Numbered from the stretch's first letter, positions 9,376 through 19,903 are shown. The stretch is DNA of 64,000 nucleotides from an uncultured Mesonia sp. (GCA_958296185.1 CATQIB010000003.1:1-64000), one strand, 5' to 3'. Numbers and translations are program-made. Notes: generated by a model from the sequence alone, not told the origin.

Positions 9376-10491
9376 TTATTCACCTAATAATTCTGCAACT
9401 TTATTTTCTAAAGCCTGGCCTCTTAAATTTTTGGCGACAATTTTGCCATCCTTATCTAAGAGAAAAGTAGAAGGTATAGATCGTACTTGATACATTTTAG
9501 CAATAGGGTCATTCCAATATTTTAAATTAGAAACATGGTACCAGTCCAGTTGGTCATCTTCAATAGCTTTCACCCAAGCATCTTTAGTTTTATCTAATGA
9601 AACTCCAATAATATTTAAACCTTTATCGTGGTATTTATTATACATTTTTACCACGTTCGGATTTTCCATTCTACAGGGTTTACACCAAGCTGCCCAAAAA
9701 TCAATCAGGGTAACTTCACCCATTGCATCTTTTAAACTAAGGTCTTCGCCTTCTGGTGTTTTAGCGGTGAAATCAGGAGCCATACTTCCTTCAGAGGTAG
9801 CTTCATTAGTTTTTATAAAAGTTGCTATGCGTTTACCGGCTGGTGTGCTTTGCGCCTTGTCTGAAAGCCCTTCATATAAACTTTTGATTTCTGGAAGGCT
9901 AGAACGATTCATATTGAGCATATCAGAAAGTATCATTACAGATACCAATGAATTAGGGTTATTCTTTATAAGCTCTTTTCTAAACTTACTTTCCTTTTCA
10001 ATAAATGCATCACGCTCTTCATTTAACTGACTCGCTAATGTGGGATTTTCCTGTAATTCTGGGTTTCTAAACTTTTCAGATAGAGCTTTACCAGCTTTTT
10101 GTTGCTTATTAAGAAAATGCATGTACTCTTGTAGCAAATCTTGGTTATCACCTCCTTTTAAGTCAGTTTTACTTAAACTATCGGCATGTATTTCACCCTC
10201 AATTTTCTCATTTTCATAAACAAATAATACGTTCCCATTGGCATTATTTTCTAGCTTTAATATCCCTAGGCCTTGATAATCAGTTTTAGGGAGAGCTAAA
10301 TTAATCTTTCCATCTTTAACCAGTACAGTGTCTTTTGGCTCAGGCGAACCGTTATCATTTAAGGTTGAGAAATATACAGCAGAACCCTCTTCAGCATCTA
10401 TACTAGCCATTAAAGTATTATCGTTATCATTATTTTTAGAACCACAAGCTATAAGGCCTAAACTTGTGAAGAGTAGAAATAGTTTTTTCAT
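9376..10491 (-). CDS. TlpA-like thioredoxin-fold lipoprotein with N-terminal DUF4369-type region
   Basis: Lipobox LIACGSK; GEVTLIDFWAAWCKPCRMENPNVVKMY redox CxxC motif; RSIPSTFLLDKDGKIV. Confidence 0.9.
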   Translation of the reverse strand: MKKLFLLFTSLGLIACGSKNNDNDNTLMASIDAEEGSAVYFSTLNDNGSPEPKDTVLVKDGKINLALPKTDYQGLGILKLENNANGNVLFVYENEKIEGEIHADSLSKTDLKGGDNQDLLQEYMHFLNKQQKAGKALSEKFRNPELQENPTLASQLNEERDAFIEKESKFRKELIKNNPNSLVSVMILSDMLNMNRSSLPEIKSLYEGLSDKAQSTPAGKRIATFIKTNEATSEGSMAPDFTAKTPEGEDLSLKDAMGEVTLIDFWAAWCKPCRMENPNVVKMYNKYHDKGLNIIGVSLDKTKDAWVKAIEDDQLDWYHVSNLKYWNDPIAKMYQVRSIPSTFLLDKDGKIVAKNLRGQALENKVAELLGE

Positions 10492-10617
10492 TGTTGTAAA
10501 ATTTTTATTCTTGCAAATATATTTACTTTAAAGTACAATATAAATTTGACGATATAAATTCTTGTTAATTTTAAACGCTTATTTTTGTAATCTCTTTTAA
10601 GAGCTTTAATTTTAAAT

Positions 10618-13011
10618 ATGGTAGGTAATTTGAGACAAAAAACAAAAGAAGATTTTCCATTTTCTATTCAAGTTGGTTTTAAAAAGGTTATAGACGCATA
10701 TAAGGCTCGGTTAACAACCGAGAAGAAACCTTTGGCTAAAAAATATTTAAAGGAATTACTTGATTATATTGAGGATTTTCCGGAGTTGGAAACGGGCGTT
10801 GAAGACTTGGAGCGACTATCTGATTATGAGCAACCTATTATTACCTTATTAGACGATTTGTTTCCAGATCTTTTAACCGAAAATGAAATTAAAGCCGCAG
10901 CGGTTCCTAAAACCGACATTTTCTTAGCTATTTCTGCTCGGTTCGAACGAATATTGAATGAGGCTGGTAAAAATTTTGAATTAACACCCAGAAATTTTGA
11001 TAAGCAGTTAGATTATGTAAGTGGTTGTGTACTTATCTTAAATACTTTTTATAACTATAAAATAGATTTTAGTCGACCAATCTATTATGATATACCAAAT
11101 AAAGAAGGGATCATAAAAACCTACCGTTTATCTGTAAATGCAGATTTTATTCAGTTTCATAAGACAAATAGCGCTCCAGAAATTACCGATGCAGATGTAG
11201 ACGAGCTGTTGTTAAACCCAGATGATCTTGAGATATGGAAAGAAAAATTTCCGCCCAATAGTTATATCTTTAAAGGGTTTACTCTTCTGAACCTTACTGA
11301 TATTACCATAGACGATGGTATTTCTGATTTGAAATCTGAATTGCTTAATAAGAAGTTACCAGAATCTACAATGGCGAGCTTAATAGAGATTTTTAGATCT
11401 ATTTTTAAATTACCAGACTTAAAAATAGGTTTCACTTTGTATGATCAAGCAAACAATAAGTTTGTGAAAATGAGTCAAGATAAAAGCTCTTACATCAATA
11501 GTTTTATTTTAGACCAGGATGATTGTGTTAATTGTCCAAAAGCTTTATGCCAACAGGGTATTAATCAATTAATCGAGAAGAAAGAAAATTTTGTGATTGC
11601 AAACGTTGAGCAATACGCTATAAAAACCAAGCATAATTTACTAGCTGAGAATTTATTGGCCCACGGTATAAAAAGTAGCATCTTTGCTCCTGTAGCGCGA
11701 GGTAATGAATTAATGGGGGTTTTAGAACTGGGTTCGTTGCGTAAAAACGAGTTAAATCGTATTAACGCATCAAAGTTAGACGATATTATACCCTATATTG
11801 TAATGGCTGTCGAGCGAAATAAAGCAGAATTTGAAAATAGAGTTAAAGCAGTAATACAATCTGAATGCACTAGTATTCACCCAAGTGTTTTATGGATTTT
11901 TGAAGAAGAAGCCGAGCGCTATATTAACGATTTAGAGCAGGATGGTATCGCTTCATTTAGAGATATAGGTTTTAAAGACATTTATCCCTTATATGGACAA
12001 ATTGATATTGTTGGCTCTTCTGATGAACGAAATAAAGCCATTCAAAAAGACTTATTGAGCCAATTGCAAGTCATTACCAAACTGGTAGAAAAAGCTTTTG
12101 AATTAGAAGCAATACCTATTTATGAACAAATTATTTTTAGAATAAATGAGTTTCAAGAAGAATTGCAAGAAAATTTAAATGCGTCTAGTGAGCAACGCAT
12201 AATGAACTTTATCTTTGATGAGTTAGATCCTTTAATTGATCACATAAGAACCAATGAAAAGAGTTTAAGGCAAGAAATAGATGCCTATAGGGAAGATTTA
12301 AACTCTCAATCTGGTGTTATTTATAACCATAGAAAAAATTATGATGATACGGTTCAACGTATCAATCGCAGTTTATCGCGTTATTTAGATAAGCAACAAA
12401 AAGAAGCCCAGAAAATGTATCCGCATTATTTTGAACGTTATAAAACTGATGGGGTAGAGCATAATATGTATATTGGCGCTGCTTTGGTAAATAACAGGCC
12501 GTTTCATAAAGTTTATCTTTATAACTTAAGGCTATGGCAGTTGCAAACAATGTGCGAGATGGAGAATAAGTTTTATTCTATTCAAGAAGACTTAGCTTTA
12601 AAATTAGACGCTGCATCACTCATATTGGTTTTTAGTTCAACTTTATCCATTAAATATAGAATGGATGAGAAAAAATTTGATGTAGACGGCACATATAATG
12701 CACGATATGAAATTATCAAGAAACGAATAGATAAGGCTTTTATTAAAAACACCGAAGAGCGTATAACGCAAAAAGGTAAAATCGCTATTATATACTCACA
12801 AAAAACAGATGAATTAGAGTATCTACGCTATATTAAATATTTACAGAAAAAGAATTATCTAGGTGATGAAATAGAAAAACTAGAACTTGAAGATGTACAA
12901 GGGGTAATAGGTTTAAAAGCCTTACGCGTTAGAGTTTTATATCATCTACCAGATGAACCTAATCAAATTAAGTTTACCTATGAAGATTTGATGAACGAAT
13001 TAAATCCGTAA
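10618..13011 (+). CDS. Large GAF-domain protein of unknown function
   Basis: 797 aa single ORF; central GAF-like segment (NLLAENLLAHGIKSSIFAPVARGNELMGVLELGS). Confidence 0.65.
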   Translation: MVGNLRQKTKEDFPFSIQVGFKKVIDAYKARLTTEKKPLAKKYLKELLDYIEDFPELETGVEDLERLSDYEQPIITLLDDLFPDLLTENEIKAAAVPKTDIFLAISARFERILNEAGKNFELTPRNFDKQLDYVSGCVLILNTFYNYKIDFSRPIYYDIPNKEGIIKTYRLSVNADFIQFHKTNSAPEITDADVDELLLNPDDLEIWKEKFPPNSYIFKGFTLLNLTDITIDDGISDLKSELLNKKLPESTMASLIEIFRSIFKLPDLKIGFTLYDQANNKFVKMSQDKSSYINSFILDQDDCVNCPKALCQQGINQLIEKKENFVIANVEQYAIKTKHNLLAENLLAHGIKSSIFAPVARGNELMGVLELGSLRKNELNRINASKLDDIIPYIVMAVERNKAEFENRVKAVIQSECTSIHPSVLWIFEEEAERYINDLEQDGIASFRDIGFKDIYPLYGQIDIVGSSDERNKAIQKDLLSQLQVITKLVEKAFELEAIPIYEQIIFRINEFQEELQENLNASSEQRIMNFIFDELDPLIDHIRTNEKSLRQEIDAYREDLNSQSGVIYNHRKNYDDTVQRINRSLSRYLDKQQKEAQKMYPHYFERYKTDGVEHNMYIGAALVNNRPFHKVYLYNLRLWQLQTMCEMENKFYSIQEDLALKLDAASLILVFSSTLSIKYRMDEKKFDVDGTYNARYEIIKKRIDKAFIKNTEERITQKGKIAIIYSQKTDELEYLRYIKYLQKKNYLGDEIEKLELEDVQGVIGLKALRVRVLYHLPDEPNQIKFTYEDLMNELNP

Positions 13012-13074
13012 AGCAAACTAAAGAATTAGTCTATGCTTAATACCAAAAAAAGTAGTGTTATTTATTTGCTGTTT

Positions 13075-14259
13075 TTAAATTGTGCTAAAAGCTAAAATAA
13101 AAGCTATTACCGATATGATTATACCGGTCATAAATATGGTATAGGTCCATCTCAATAATTTATATTTTCTATTTAAAACAATTCCTAAAAGGTAAAGATC
13201 TTTGGTTAGGGCTTCGTAGATATAATCATTATCTTTTAGAATTTCATCAATTGCCCATTTATATTGATCAAATTTCATTTTATGAAAATTACCAAAAAAC
13301 AGAATGTTTACTTCTCTGTTTTTTACTTGCTCTTTTGTGAATTCACCCGTACCAACATTAGGCCGAGTAGACATGATTGATAAAATCATTGATGCAACGC
13401 TAAAACAAACCAAAACCAAAGTAGGCATCATTAAGTGGCGGTTTGAGGCTGCATCTAATTTGGGTATAATATTGGCAAGTGCTAATGAAATTATAATGGC
13501 ATTTACAGAAAGTAAAATGTTAGCTTTGGTGTCTGCAATATCACTTAATTTAATATGATTGCGCAAGGCGGTGCGATAAAGGGTTTGAATTCCGCGGTCT
13601 GGATTATTACTTTTGTATTTTGCTTTTAACTTGGCTTTTACTCTTTCCTTATCTAATTTCTTTTTAAGCTTTTGCTGACTTTGGAGCAGTTCTAATAGAT
13701 TTTCTTCTTTCTGAGCTTTCCAGTTTTTTACGGCATGAGGTGTATAAAACTGATGTTTCACAGTAAAGAGCTCAATGTTTTCTGCAATCCACTCTGTTGG
13801 TGAACAGTTTTTGATATTCAATAATTTGAGCTCTTGCCTTAGTAACTCACTTATATCTTCAAAATAATCTTTTGCTAAATGAGAGTAATCTGCATCTTTT
13901 ATAATTTTATCTCCTATTTGCTTGGGTTCAATATGGCTTTTTGTTTGCTCTATATAATGACAAACCCTATCAATCAAATCAGCGTCGGCATTTACTTGGG
14001 TTAAGAAATCCTGTGAAATTTTAATACTTTCATCTTCGTGTTGTTTGTAAGTCTTGGTATAACCAGTGTCATGTAGCCAGGCGGCTAAGATCAGCGGTTG
14101 ATGCTCTTTAACATGAATTTCAGAATTTTCAATTAATTCTTTGGTACTTTTAACAACGCGCTTTGTATGATTGAAATTGTGATAAACAAATGTATTAGGT
14201 AATTTTGTAGCGAATAATTCAAAAACAAAAGTTTCTGTTTGTGCTATTAAATCTTTCAT
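13075..14259 (-). CDS. HD-domain phosphohydrolase fused to Pycsar-effector-like (DUF5706/PycTM) membrane domain
   Basis: N-term HD motif: YHNFNHTKRVV...AAWLHDTGY...DADYSHL. C-term: IKLSDIADTKANILLSVNAIIISLAL plus three or more TM segments, as in DUF5706 proteins. Confidence 0.8.
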   Translation of the reverse strand: MKDLIAQTETFVFELFATKLPNTFVYHNFNHTKRVVKSTKELIENSEIHVKEHQPLILAAWLHDTGYTKTYKQHEDESIKISQDFLTQVNADADLIDRVCHYIEQTKSHIEPKQIGDKIIKDADYSHLAKDYFEDISELLRQELKLLNIKNCSPTEWIAENIELFTVKHQFYTPHAVKNWKAQKEENLLELLQSQQKLKKKLDKERVKAKLKAKYKSNNPDRGIQTLYRTALRNHIKLSDIADTKANILLSVNAIIISLALANIIPKLDAASNRHLMMPTLVLVCFSVASMILSIMSTRPNVGTGEFTKEQVKNREVNILFFGNFHKMKFDQYKWAIDEILKDNDYIYEALTKDLYLLGIVLNRKYKLLRWTYTIFMTGIIISVIAFILAFSTI

Positions 14260-14314
14260 AAGGTGCCTCGTTTAATAAAGCAAAGTACAAAAAAAGTAAA
14301 CTGTATTTATATTT

Positions 14315-17300
14315 ATGATTAAAAATAACATACTTCTAACAATTTCGGTATTATTTTTTTTAGGATGTGCCTCTTATGAACCAAAATATAGAAATCACCA
14401 AGAGTTTTTAAATACGCACTATCCAGATGAAAAAGAACTTGCTCATCGTTTTTTACTTGTAGGCGATGCTGGTTATGCCAAAGAAAATGGGAAATCTGAT
14501 GGAATGAAAGTTTTTGACCAAGCCTTAAAAGCATTTAATGTGCAAAATTCACATACTTTATTTTTAGGTGATAATATATATCCAGATGGCATGCCAGAAG
14601 TAGGAGACCCTGGTAGAGCTGAGGCAGAATATCGTATGGGAGTTCAAATTGAGGCTAGTACGCCAAGTCTTGGCGAGGTTGTATTCATACCTGGTAATCA
14701 CGATTGGTATCACAACAGAATTCATAGTTTAAAAGAACAACGTGATTTTATTGCTAAACATATGCCCCATAAAAAAGGAACTTGGGCCCCCAAAGCTGGA
14801 TGTGGCTTTGAGGTGCGTGATATTTCTGATGATGTGGCCTTAATTATTTTAGACACACAGTGGTATCTAGAAAATTGGGACAAAAGTCCTACCATCAATG
14901 ATAATTGCCCCGAAATTAAAACCAGGGAAGCTTTTTTACAGGAATTTGAATCAGAATTAAAGAAAAATCAAAATAAGAATATTGTTGTGGCGACCCACCA
15001 TCCGCTCTATACCAATGGGGTGCATGGCGGTACATACCCAGTTGAAAGACATCTCTACCCTTCCCAAAAAACAATTCCTCTGCCAATTTTAGGTTCGCTA
15101 GCTGCATTAATTAGAACTACTGGTGGGGTGAGTATTCAAGATGCCCAAAACGAGCGCTATAAATCAATGGTTGACCGTTTGTCTACTATTGCTCATGAAT
15201 ATGAGAATGTCATTTTCGTTTCGGGGCACGAACACAATTTACAGTATAATATTTTTGAGGGAGTACATCAAATTGTTTCTGGATCTGGATCTAAATTATC
15301 TTACGCCAACTTAAGAAATACTGGGCAATTTGCTTATCCTGGTCAAGGTATGGCAGTATACGATATTTTTAAAGATGGTTCTACTTTTGTAAGATTTTAT
15401 AACTTAAAAGAAGGGAAGCTTAATGAGATTTATCGCAAAGAGGTTTTTCCTCCAAGAAAAAGTCCTGATCGGTTTATAAAAGATTTTACAAAATATAAAC
15501 AAAAGTTCACGCAAGCATCAATTTATAAAAAAGATGATCAAGAAAAAGAAAAGAATAAGTTGTTTACTAGTATTTGGGGAAATCATTATAGAGACCTTTA
15601 TTATCAACAAATTCAAGTTCCAGTTGCTTTTCTCGATACGCTCTACGGCGGATTAAAAGTTATTCGTGCAGGAGGTGGCCACCAGACAAAATCTTTGCGT
15701 CTAGAAGATAAGCAAGGGAGGGATTATAATTTACGCGCCTTAAAAAAGAATGCCCTTCAATTTTTACAAACAGTAGCCTTCAAGGATAAAAAAATTAAAG
15801 ATGATTTTAAAAACACATTAGCTCAAGAAGCTATTGAAGATTTTTATACCGCTGCACATCCATACGGATTTCTCGTGGTAGCGCCGTTGGCTAAAGCTAT
15901 TGGTGTAGCTCATACTAATCCTAAGTTGTTTTATATTCCCAAACAAGCCACTTTAGGAAATTATAATGACGAGTATGGTGATGAAATATATATGCTTGTT
16001 GAAAGACCTGAAGATGATTGGTTAGGCTCTGGTAAATTCAACAATCCAAACAAAGATATTCAAAGCAGTTCAGGATTGTTTGAACACCTAAGACGTGATG
16101 AAGAATATAAATTAGACGAGTCTGCCTATATACGTGCCAGACTGTTTGATATGCTTTTAGGTGATTGGGACAGGCACCAAGATCAATGGCGATGGGGTGA
16201 AAATGAAATGCCCAACGGGAATAAGATATTCTATCCTATTCCACGAGACCGCGATCAAGTATTTTCTAATTATGACGGCGCTTTTTTTGCTACGGTTAGA
16301 GGTATAGCAGGATTTGCCAATCAATTTGGTACATATGAACCTATGATTAAAGATCTAGCTTGGTTTAATTCAGCTGCAGCCGGATTAGATCGTACTTTAA
16401 TTCAAAATCAAGGAAAAGGAGCTTGGATTCAACAAGCCAAGTTTATTCAACAAAATTTGAAAGATGAGGATATAGCAAAAGCCTTTAAAAGACTGCCTCA
16501 AGAAATTTATCAACATGAATCTACTCAGTATATATTAGAAACCTTAAAGAAAAGAAGAGATAATTTAGCAGAAATTGCCACTAAATATTATGATTATATA
16601 GCCAGACTGGCCATCGTTACCGCCACAGATAAAGATGATTATATTGATATTACTAGACTAAAAAATGGAGATACTCGTGTTGCTATTTACAGAAACATAA
16701 AAGGCGCAAGAAAATACTTGGTTAGCGATAAAGTGTATAAAAAAAGTGAAACAAATGAAATTTGGGTGTATGGTTTAGATGATGACGATGAGTTTTTAAT
16801 TGATGGGAAGGGGCGAAACCCAATTCATTTAAAAATTATTGGAGGCCAAAATAATGATATTTACAAGGTCTATAATAAATATAATTTAAAAATTTATGAT
16901 CATAAATCTTTGCCTAATACCTTTGATGAAGCCAAAAATGCAAAAATTAGATTAACGGATAGTTATGAAATAAATAATTTTGATAAAGATAAACGTATAT
17001 ATAACGCATCTACCATATTACCCGCCTTGGGCTACAACCCAGATGATGGTGCAATCATAGGTCTGCAAGGTACCTATACCATCAATAAGTTTAAACGCAA
17101 CCCATACTCTTCTCAATACAAAATAAAGGCTGGATATTATTTTGCTACAAAGGGATTTGATTTAGAAGGAAGAGGAGAATGGGCAAATATCTTTGGAAAC
17201 TATAATTTATGGGCCAAAGGTCGAACTACCAGTCATAATTTTGCGGTGAATTACTTTGGATTAGGTAACAACACAAGAAATCAAGAACATACGCAGAACA

Positions 17301-18055
17301 AAAGCTATGACTATAATAGAGTTAAAATTAGCCGTACAGAAGTAGCGTTGGGAGCCATAAATAGAACTCCTTTTGGTAGTGTTTTTGAAGCTAGGTTAGG
17401 GTTTGAAACGGTTGAATTGGATGACTCGCCTAACCGTTATATAACTGAAATAGCTTCACTAAGCGCCCCGAATTTATTTGAACGGAAATACTTTGCAAAA
17501 TTAGATGCAAGTTATACCTATGAGAGTTATGATAATTATTTGAACCCTTCGCGCGGGATGGAGTTTAAATTGAATTTAGGCGCTACGATTAACACAAAAA
17601 ATACTCAAAGGTATTTTGGGAGAATGGAGCCTTCAATATTATTTTACAATGCGATTTCTACTAATAGAAAACTTGTGTTAAAAACTCACTTAAATTCTAA
17701 AGTATTACTGGGAGATGATTTTGAGTTTTATCAAGGAGCGCAATTAGGTGGCGACAATGGTTTAAGAGGATATAGGAACGAACGTTTTACAGGAGAATCT
17801 TTTTTAGTTACCGGTGCAGATTTACGGTATAGTTTTAATCAATTTAGAACACGTTTTTTGCCGTTCCAGATTGGAGTGTTTGGCGGTGCAGATTTAGGTA
17901 GAGTATGGTTAGATGGAGAAGAAAGTAGTAAGTGGCATCCAGATTATGGAGGTGGTGTTTTTATTACCTCTGCCAATGCTGTAAACGGTACTTTAAACTT
18001 ATTTCATGGAGATGAAGGTTGGCGCTTTAGCTTTGGATTTGGGGTTAGTTTTTAA
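14315..18055 (+). CDS. Calcineurin-like metallophosphoesterase lipoprotein fused to a C-terminal outer-membrane beta-barrel (D15/BamA-like)
   Basis: FLLVGDAGYAK, LGDNIYPDGMP, FIPGNHDWYHN, VATHHPLY, VSGHEHNLQ phosphoesterase motifs. C-term GGDNGLRGYRNERFTGESFLVTGADLRYSF...GGADLGRVW...FGFGVSF terminal-Phe barrel. Confidence 0.88.
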   Translation: MIKNNILLTISVLFFLGCASYEPKYRNHQEFLNTHYPDEKELAHRFLLVGDAGYAKENGKSDGMKVFDQALKAFNVQNSHTLFLGDNIYPDGMPEVGDPGRAEAEYRMGVQIEASTPSLGEVVFIPGNHDWYHNRIHSLKEQRDFIAKHMPHKKGTWAPKAGCGFEVRDISDDVALIILDTQWYLENWDKSPTINDNCPEIKTREAFLQEFESELKKNQNKNIVVATHHPLYTNGVHGGTYPVERHLYPSQKTIPLPILGSLAALIRTTGGVSIQDAQNERYKSMVDRLSTIAHEYENVIFVSGHEHNLQYNIFEGVHQIVSGSGSKLSYANLRNTGQFAYPGQGMAVYDIFKDGSTFVRFYNLKEGKLNEIYRKEVFPPRKSPDRFIKDFTKYKQKFTQASIYKKDDQEKEKNKLFTSIWGNHYRDLYYQQIQVPVAFLDTLYGGLKVIRAGGGHQTKSLRLEDKQGRDYNLRALKKNALQFLQTVAFKDKKIKDDFKNTLAQEAIEDFYTAAHPYGFLVVAPLAKAIGVAHTNPKLFYIPKQATLGNYNDEYGDEIYMLVERPEDDWLGSGKFNNPNKDIQSSSGLFEHLRRDEEYKLDESAYIRARLFDMLLGDWDRHQDQWRWGENEMPNGNKIFYPIPRDRDQVFSNYDGAFFATVRGIAGFANQFGTYEPMIKDLAWFNSAAAGLDRTLIQNQGKGAWIQQAKFIQQNLKDEDIAKAFKRLPQEIYQHESTQYILETLKKRRDNLAEIATKYYDYIARLAIVTATDKDDYIDITRLKNGDTRVAIYRNIKGARKYLVSDKVYKKSETNEIWVYGLDDDDEFLIDGKGRNPIHLKIIGGQNNDIYKVYNKYNLKIYDHKSLPNTFDEAKNAKIRLTDSYEINNFDKDKRIYNASTILPALGYNPDDGAIIGLQGTYTINKFKRNPYSSQYKIKAGYYFATKGFDLEGRGEWANIFGNYNLWAKGRTTSHNFAVNYFGLGNNTRNQEHTQNKSYDYNRVKISRTEVALGAINRTPFGSVFEARLGFETVELDDSPNRYITEIASLSAPNLFERKYFAKLDASYTYESYDNYLNPSRGMEFKLNLGATINTKNTQRYFGRMEPSILFYNAISTNRKLVLKTHLNSKVLLGDDFEFYQGAQLGGDNGLRGYRNERFTGESFLVTGADLRYSFNQFRTRFLPFQIGVFGGADLGRVWLDGEESSKWHPDYGGGVFITSANAVNGTLNLFHGDEGWRFSFGFGVSF

Positions 18056-18060
18056 ATAAA

Positions 18061-18092
18061 AAAGAGTCAGGCACAAACGCCTGACTCTTGAT
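18061..18092. terminator. Bidirectional intrinsic terminator
   Basis: AAGAGTCAGGC-ACAAAC-GCCTGACTCTT perfect 11 bp stem. Confidence 0.8.
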
Positions 18093-18110
18093 TTAACATT
18101 AAAATAAATT

Positions 18111-19019
18111 TTATGTTTTTTGCTGAAAAGAAATAGTTTCAGATCTAAACTTGTTTTTTCCAAAATCTAATGTTCTTATAGGGAAAGGGATATTGATATC
18201 ATTTTCATCAAAAGCTTTTTTAAGAGCTACAATAGCTTTGTGTTTAGCAAAAAGAATATCTCGCTGTTTAGAAACGTCAGTCCAAAACCGAATGGTAAAA
18301 TTAATAGAGCTATCACCAAATTCGGTATAAGCCAATTCAACTTCTTCTAGATTTTCTTGATTAAATAATTCAGTAATTGTCGATATAGCGATTTTCTCAA
18401 CATTTTCTAAATCGGATTCATATCCTACTCCGCAAGAAAGAGAAACGCGAGACCTTTGTGTGTTAGAAAAATTTTTAAAAGGATTTTCAACAATTTTCAC
18501 ATTGGGTATAACCACCAAATTATTGTCTGATTGTTTAATGACCACATTGCGCAAATTCACTTCTATAACCTCACCTGAAAAACCATTGGACTCAATCCAA
18601 TCTCCTACTTCTAATTCTGGCCTAAAACTGAGTATTACGCCAGAGAAAGTATTGTGTAGGGTGCCTTGAAGGGCTAAACCAATGGCTAGACCAACCACTC
18701 CAGCACCTGCTAATACAGAGGTTAAAACTTTGTTTAAATCTAAAACGCCCAGAGCTACAAAAAACCCAATGGCAATTACAATAACTTTGACAACACTTGT
18801 TGAAATATTGATGATAGACCGGGCGACGTTTTTATGCTCTAGCAGTCGTCTAATCAATTTAACGCTGTATTTTGCCAATAAGTAAAAAACGATTAATACT
18901 AAAATTGCCAAAATAATATTTGGCAATTTTAGTATTAAAGCATCTAACCAACCACCTAATTTATTCCATAAATCGGCTACGGCATCTGTGATGTTAAAAA
19001 TTGAATCTTCTTCTTTCAT
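18111..19019 (-). CDS. MscS-family mechanosensitive ion channel
   Basis: TM region followed by VLAGAGVVGLAIGLALQGTLHNTFSGVILSFRPELEVGDWI. Confidence 0.92.
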   Translation of the reverse strand: MKEEDSIFNITDAVADLWNKLGGWLDALILKLPNIILAILVLIVFYLLAKYSVKLIRRLLEHKNVARSIINISTSVVKVIVIAIGFFVALGVLDLNKVLTSVLAGAGVVGLAIGLALQGTLHNTFSGVILSFRPELEVGDWIESNGFSGEVIEVNLRNVVIKQSDNNLVVIPNVKIVENPFKNFSNTQRSRVSLSCGVGYESDLENVEKIAISTITELFNQENLEEVELAYTEFGDSSINFTIRFWTDVSKQRDILFAKHKAIVALKKAFDENDINIPFPIRTLDFGKNKFRSETISFQQKT

Positions 19020-19030
19020 TAAGTGTGCAA

Positions 19031-19528
19031 TTATGCGTCAATAGCTTTGTGGGTATCTTCGGTTTTCATTGACCAAGCATCTAGCATCCAACTGGTTTTT
19101 TCTAATTCACCTATATATGCTCCAATCATATCAATTGTACCTTCATCCTCGGCGTCATCTGCTTTTTCAACCACCAAACGCATTTGCTTTAAAATTTTGC
19201 TATGATCCTCTAAAAGTTCTTTTACCATAGCTTTATCAGTCTTTTTAGAAGTCGATTCTTTAATGTTTGACAAGTCTAAGTATTCTGAATAGTTACTTGA
19301 GGGTTGATATCTTAGGGTTAAAATACGTTCTGCAATTTCATCAATTTTTTCTTTTGCATCGTTATACATTTCTTCAAATTGCTCGTGCAAATAGAAAAAA
19401 CTAGTACCTACAATATTCCAATGAAAGTTTCTTAGTTTCTGGTAATACATGTGGTAATCGGCCAGCAAAACATCCAATTGTTTGACTGTTTTACTTGTTT
19501 TTTCGTTGTTTAGATTTAAATAACTCAT
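19031..19528 (-). CDS. dps: Dps-like DNA-protecting ferritin
   Basis: LLADYHMYYQKLRNFHWNIVGTSFFYLHEQFEEMYNDAKEKIDEIAERI (ferroxidase HW..D..E pattern). Start at MSYLNL preferred. Confidence 0.9.
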   Translation of the reverse strand: MSYLNLNNEKTSKTVKQLDVLLADYHMYYQKLRNFHWNIVGTSFFYLHEQFEEMYNDAKEKIDEIAERILTLRYQPSSNYSEYLDLSNIKESTSKKTDKAMVKELLEDHSKILKQMRLVVEKADDAEDEGTIDMIGAYIGELEKTSWMLDAWSMKTEDTHKAIDA

Positions 19529-19609
19529 ATTTTCTTTTTTAATTTTAAACAAAAATATAATAAATAAAAATGATTGTAAACCAATTTAATATAAGATTAA
19601 CTTATATCT

Positions 19610-19903
19610 TTAACGTTTTAATTTATTCAGGAGTTCTTCAGAGATTTGCCCGCTATAGGTGCCATAGGCATCTGTCAATAATCCCTTTTTGCCATTTTTG
19701 GTTGTAATAGCGTAAAGAATAGAATTATCTGAAGGATTAGACATCCCTTCAAATCTATATACCTTGTCTATCTCAAACTCATTTGGTTTATAACTTTCTT
19801 TGTCTTTTTTGTTTTCTATGTGCTCATCCAATAAATTAAAATCATAAGTATACCCTTTTTCTTTTAATTGATTCATCGCTTGTGATAAAGTTTTATATTC
19901 CAT
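19610..19903 (-). CDS. Conserved small hypothetical protein (~97 aa)
   Basis: MEYKTLSQAMNQLKEKGYTYDFNLLDEHIE...YRFEGMSNPSDNSILYAI...LLTDAYGTYSGQIS, a pattern I recall from conserved Bacteroidota small proteins. Confidence 0.6.
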   Translation of the reverse strand: MEYKTLSQAMNQLKEKGYTYDFNLLDEHIENKKDKESYKPNEFEIDKVYRFEGMSNPSDNSILYAITTKNGKKGLLTDAYGTYSGQISEELLNKLKR

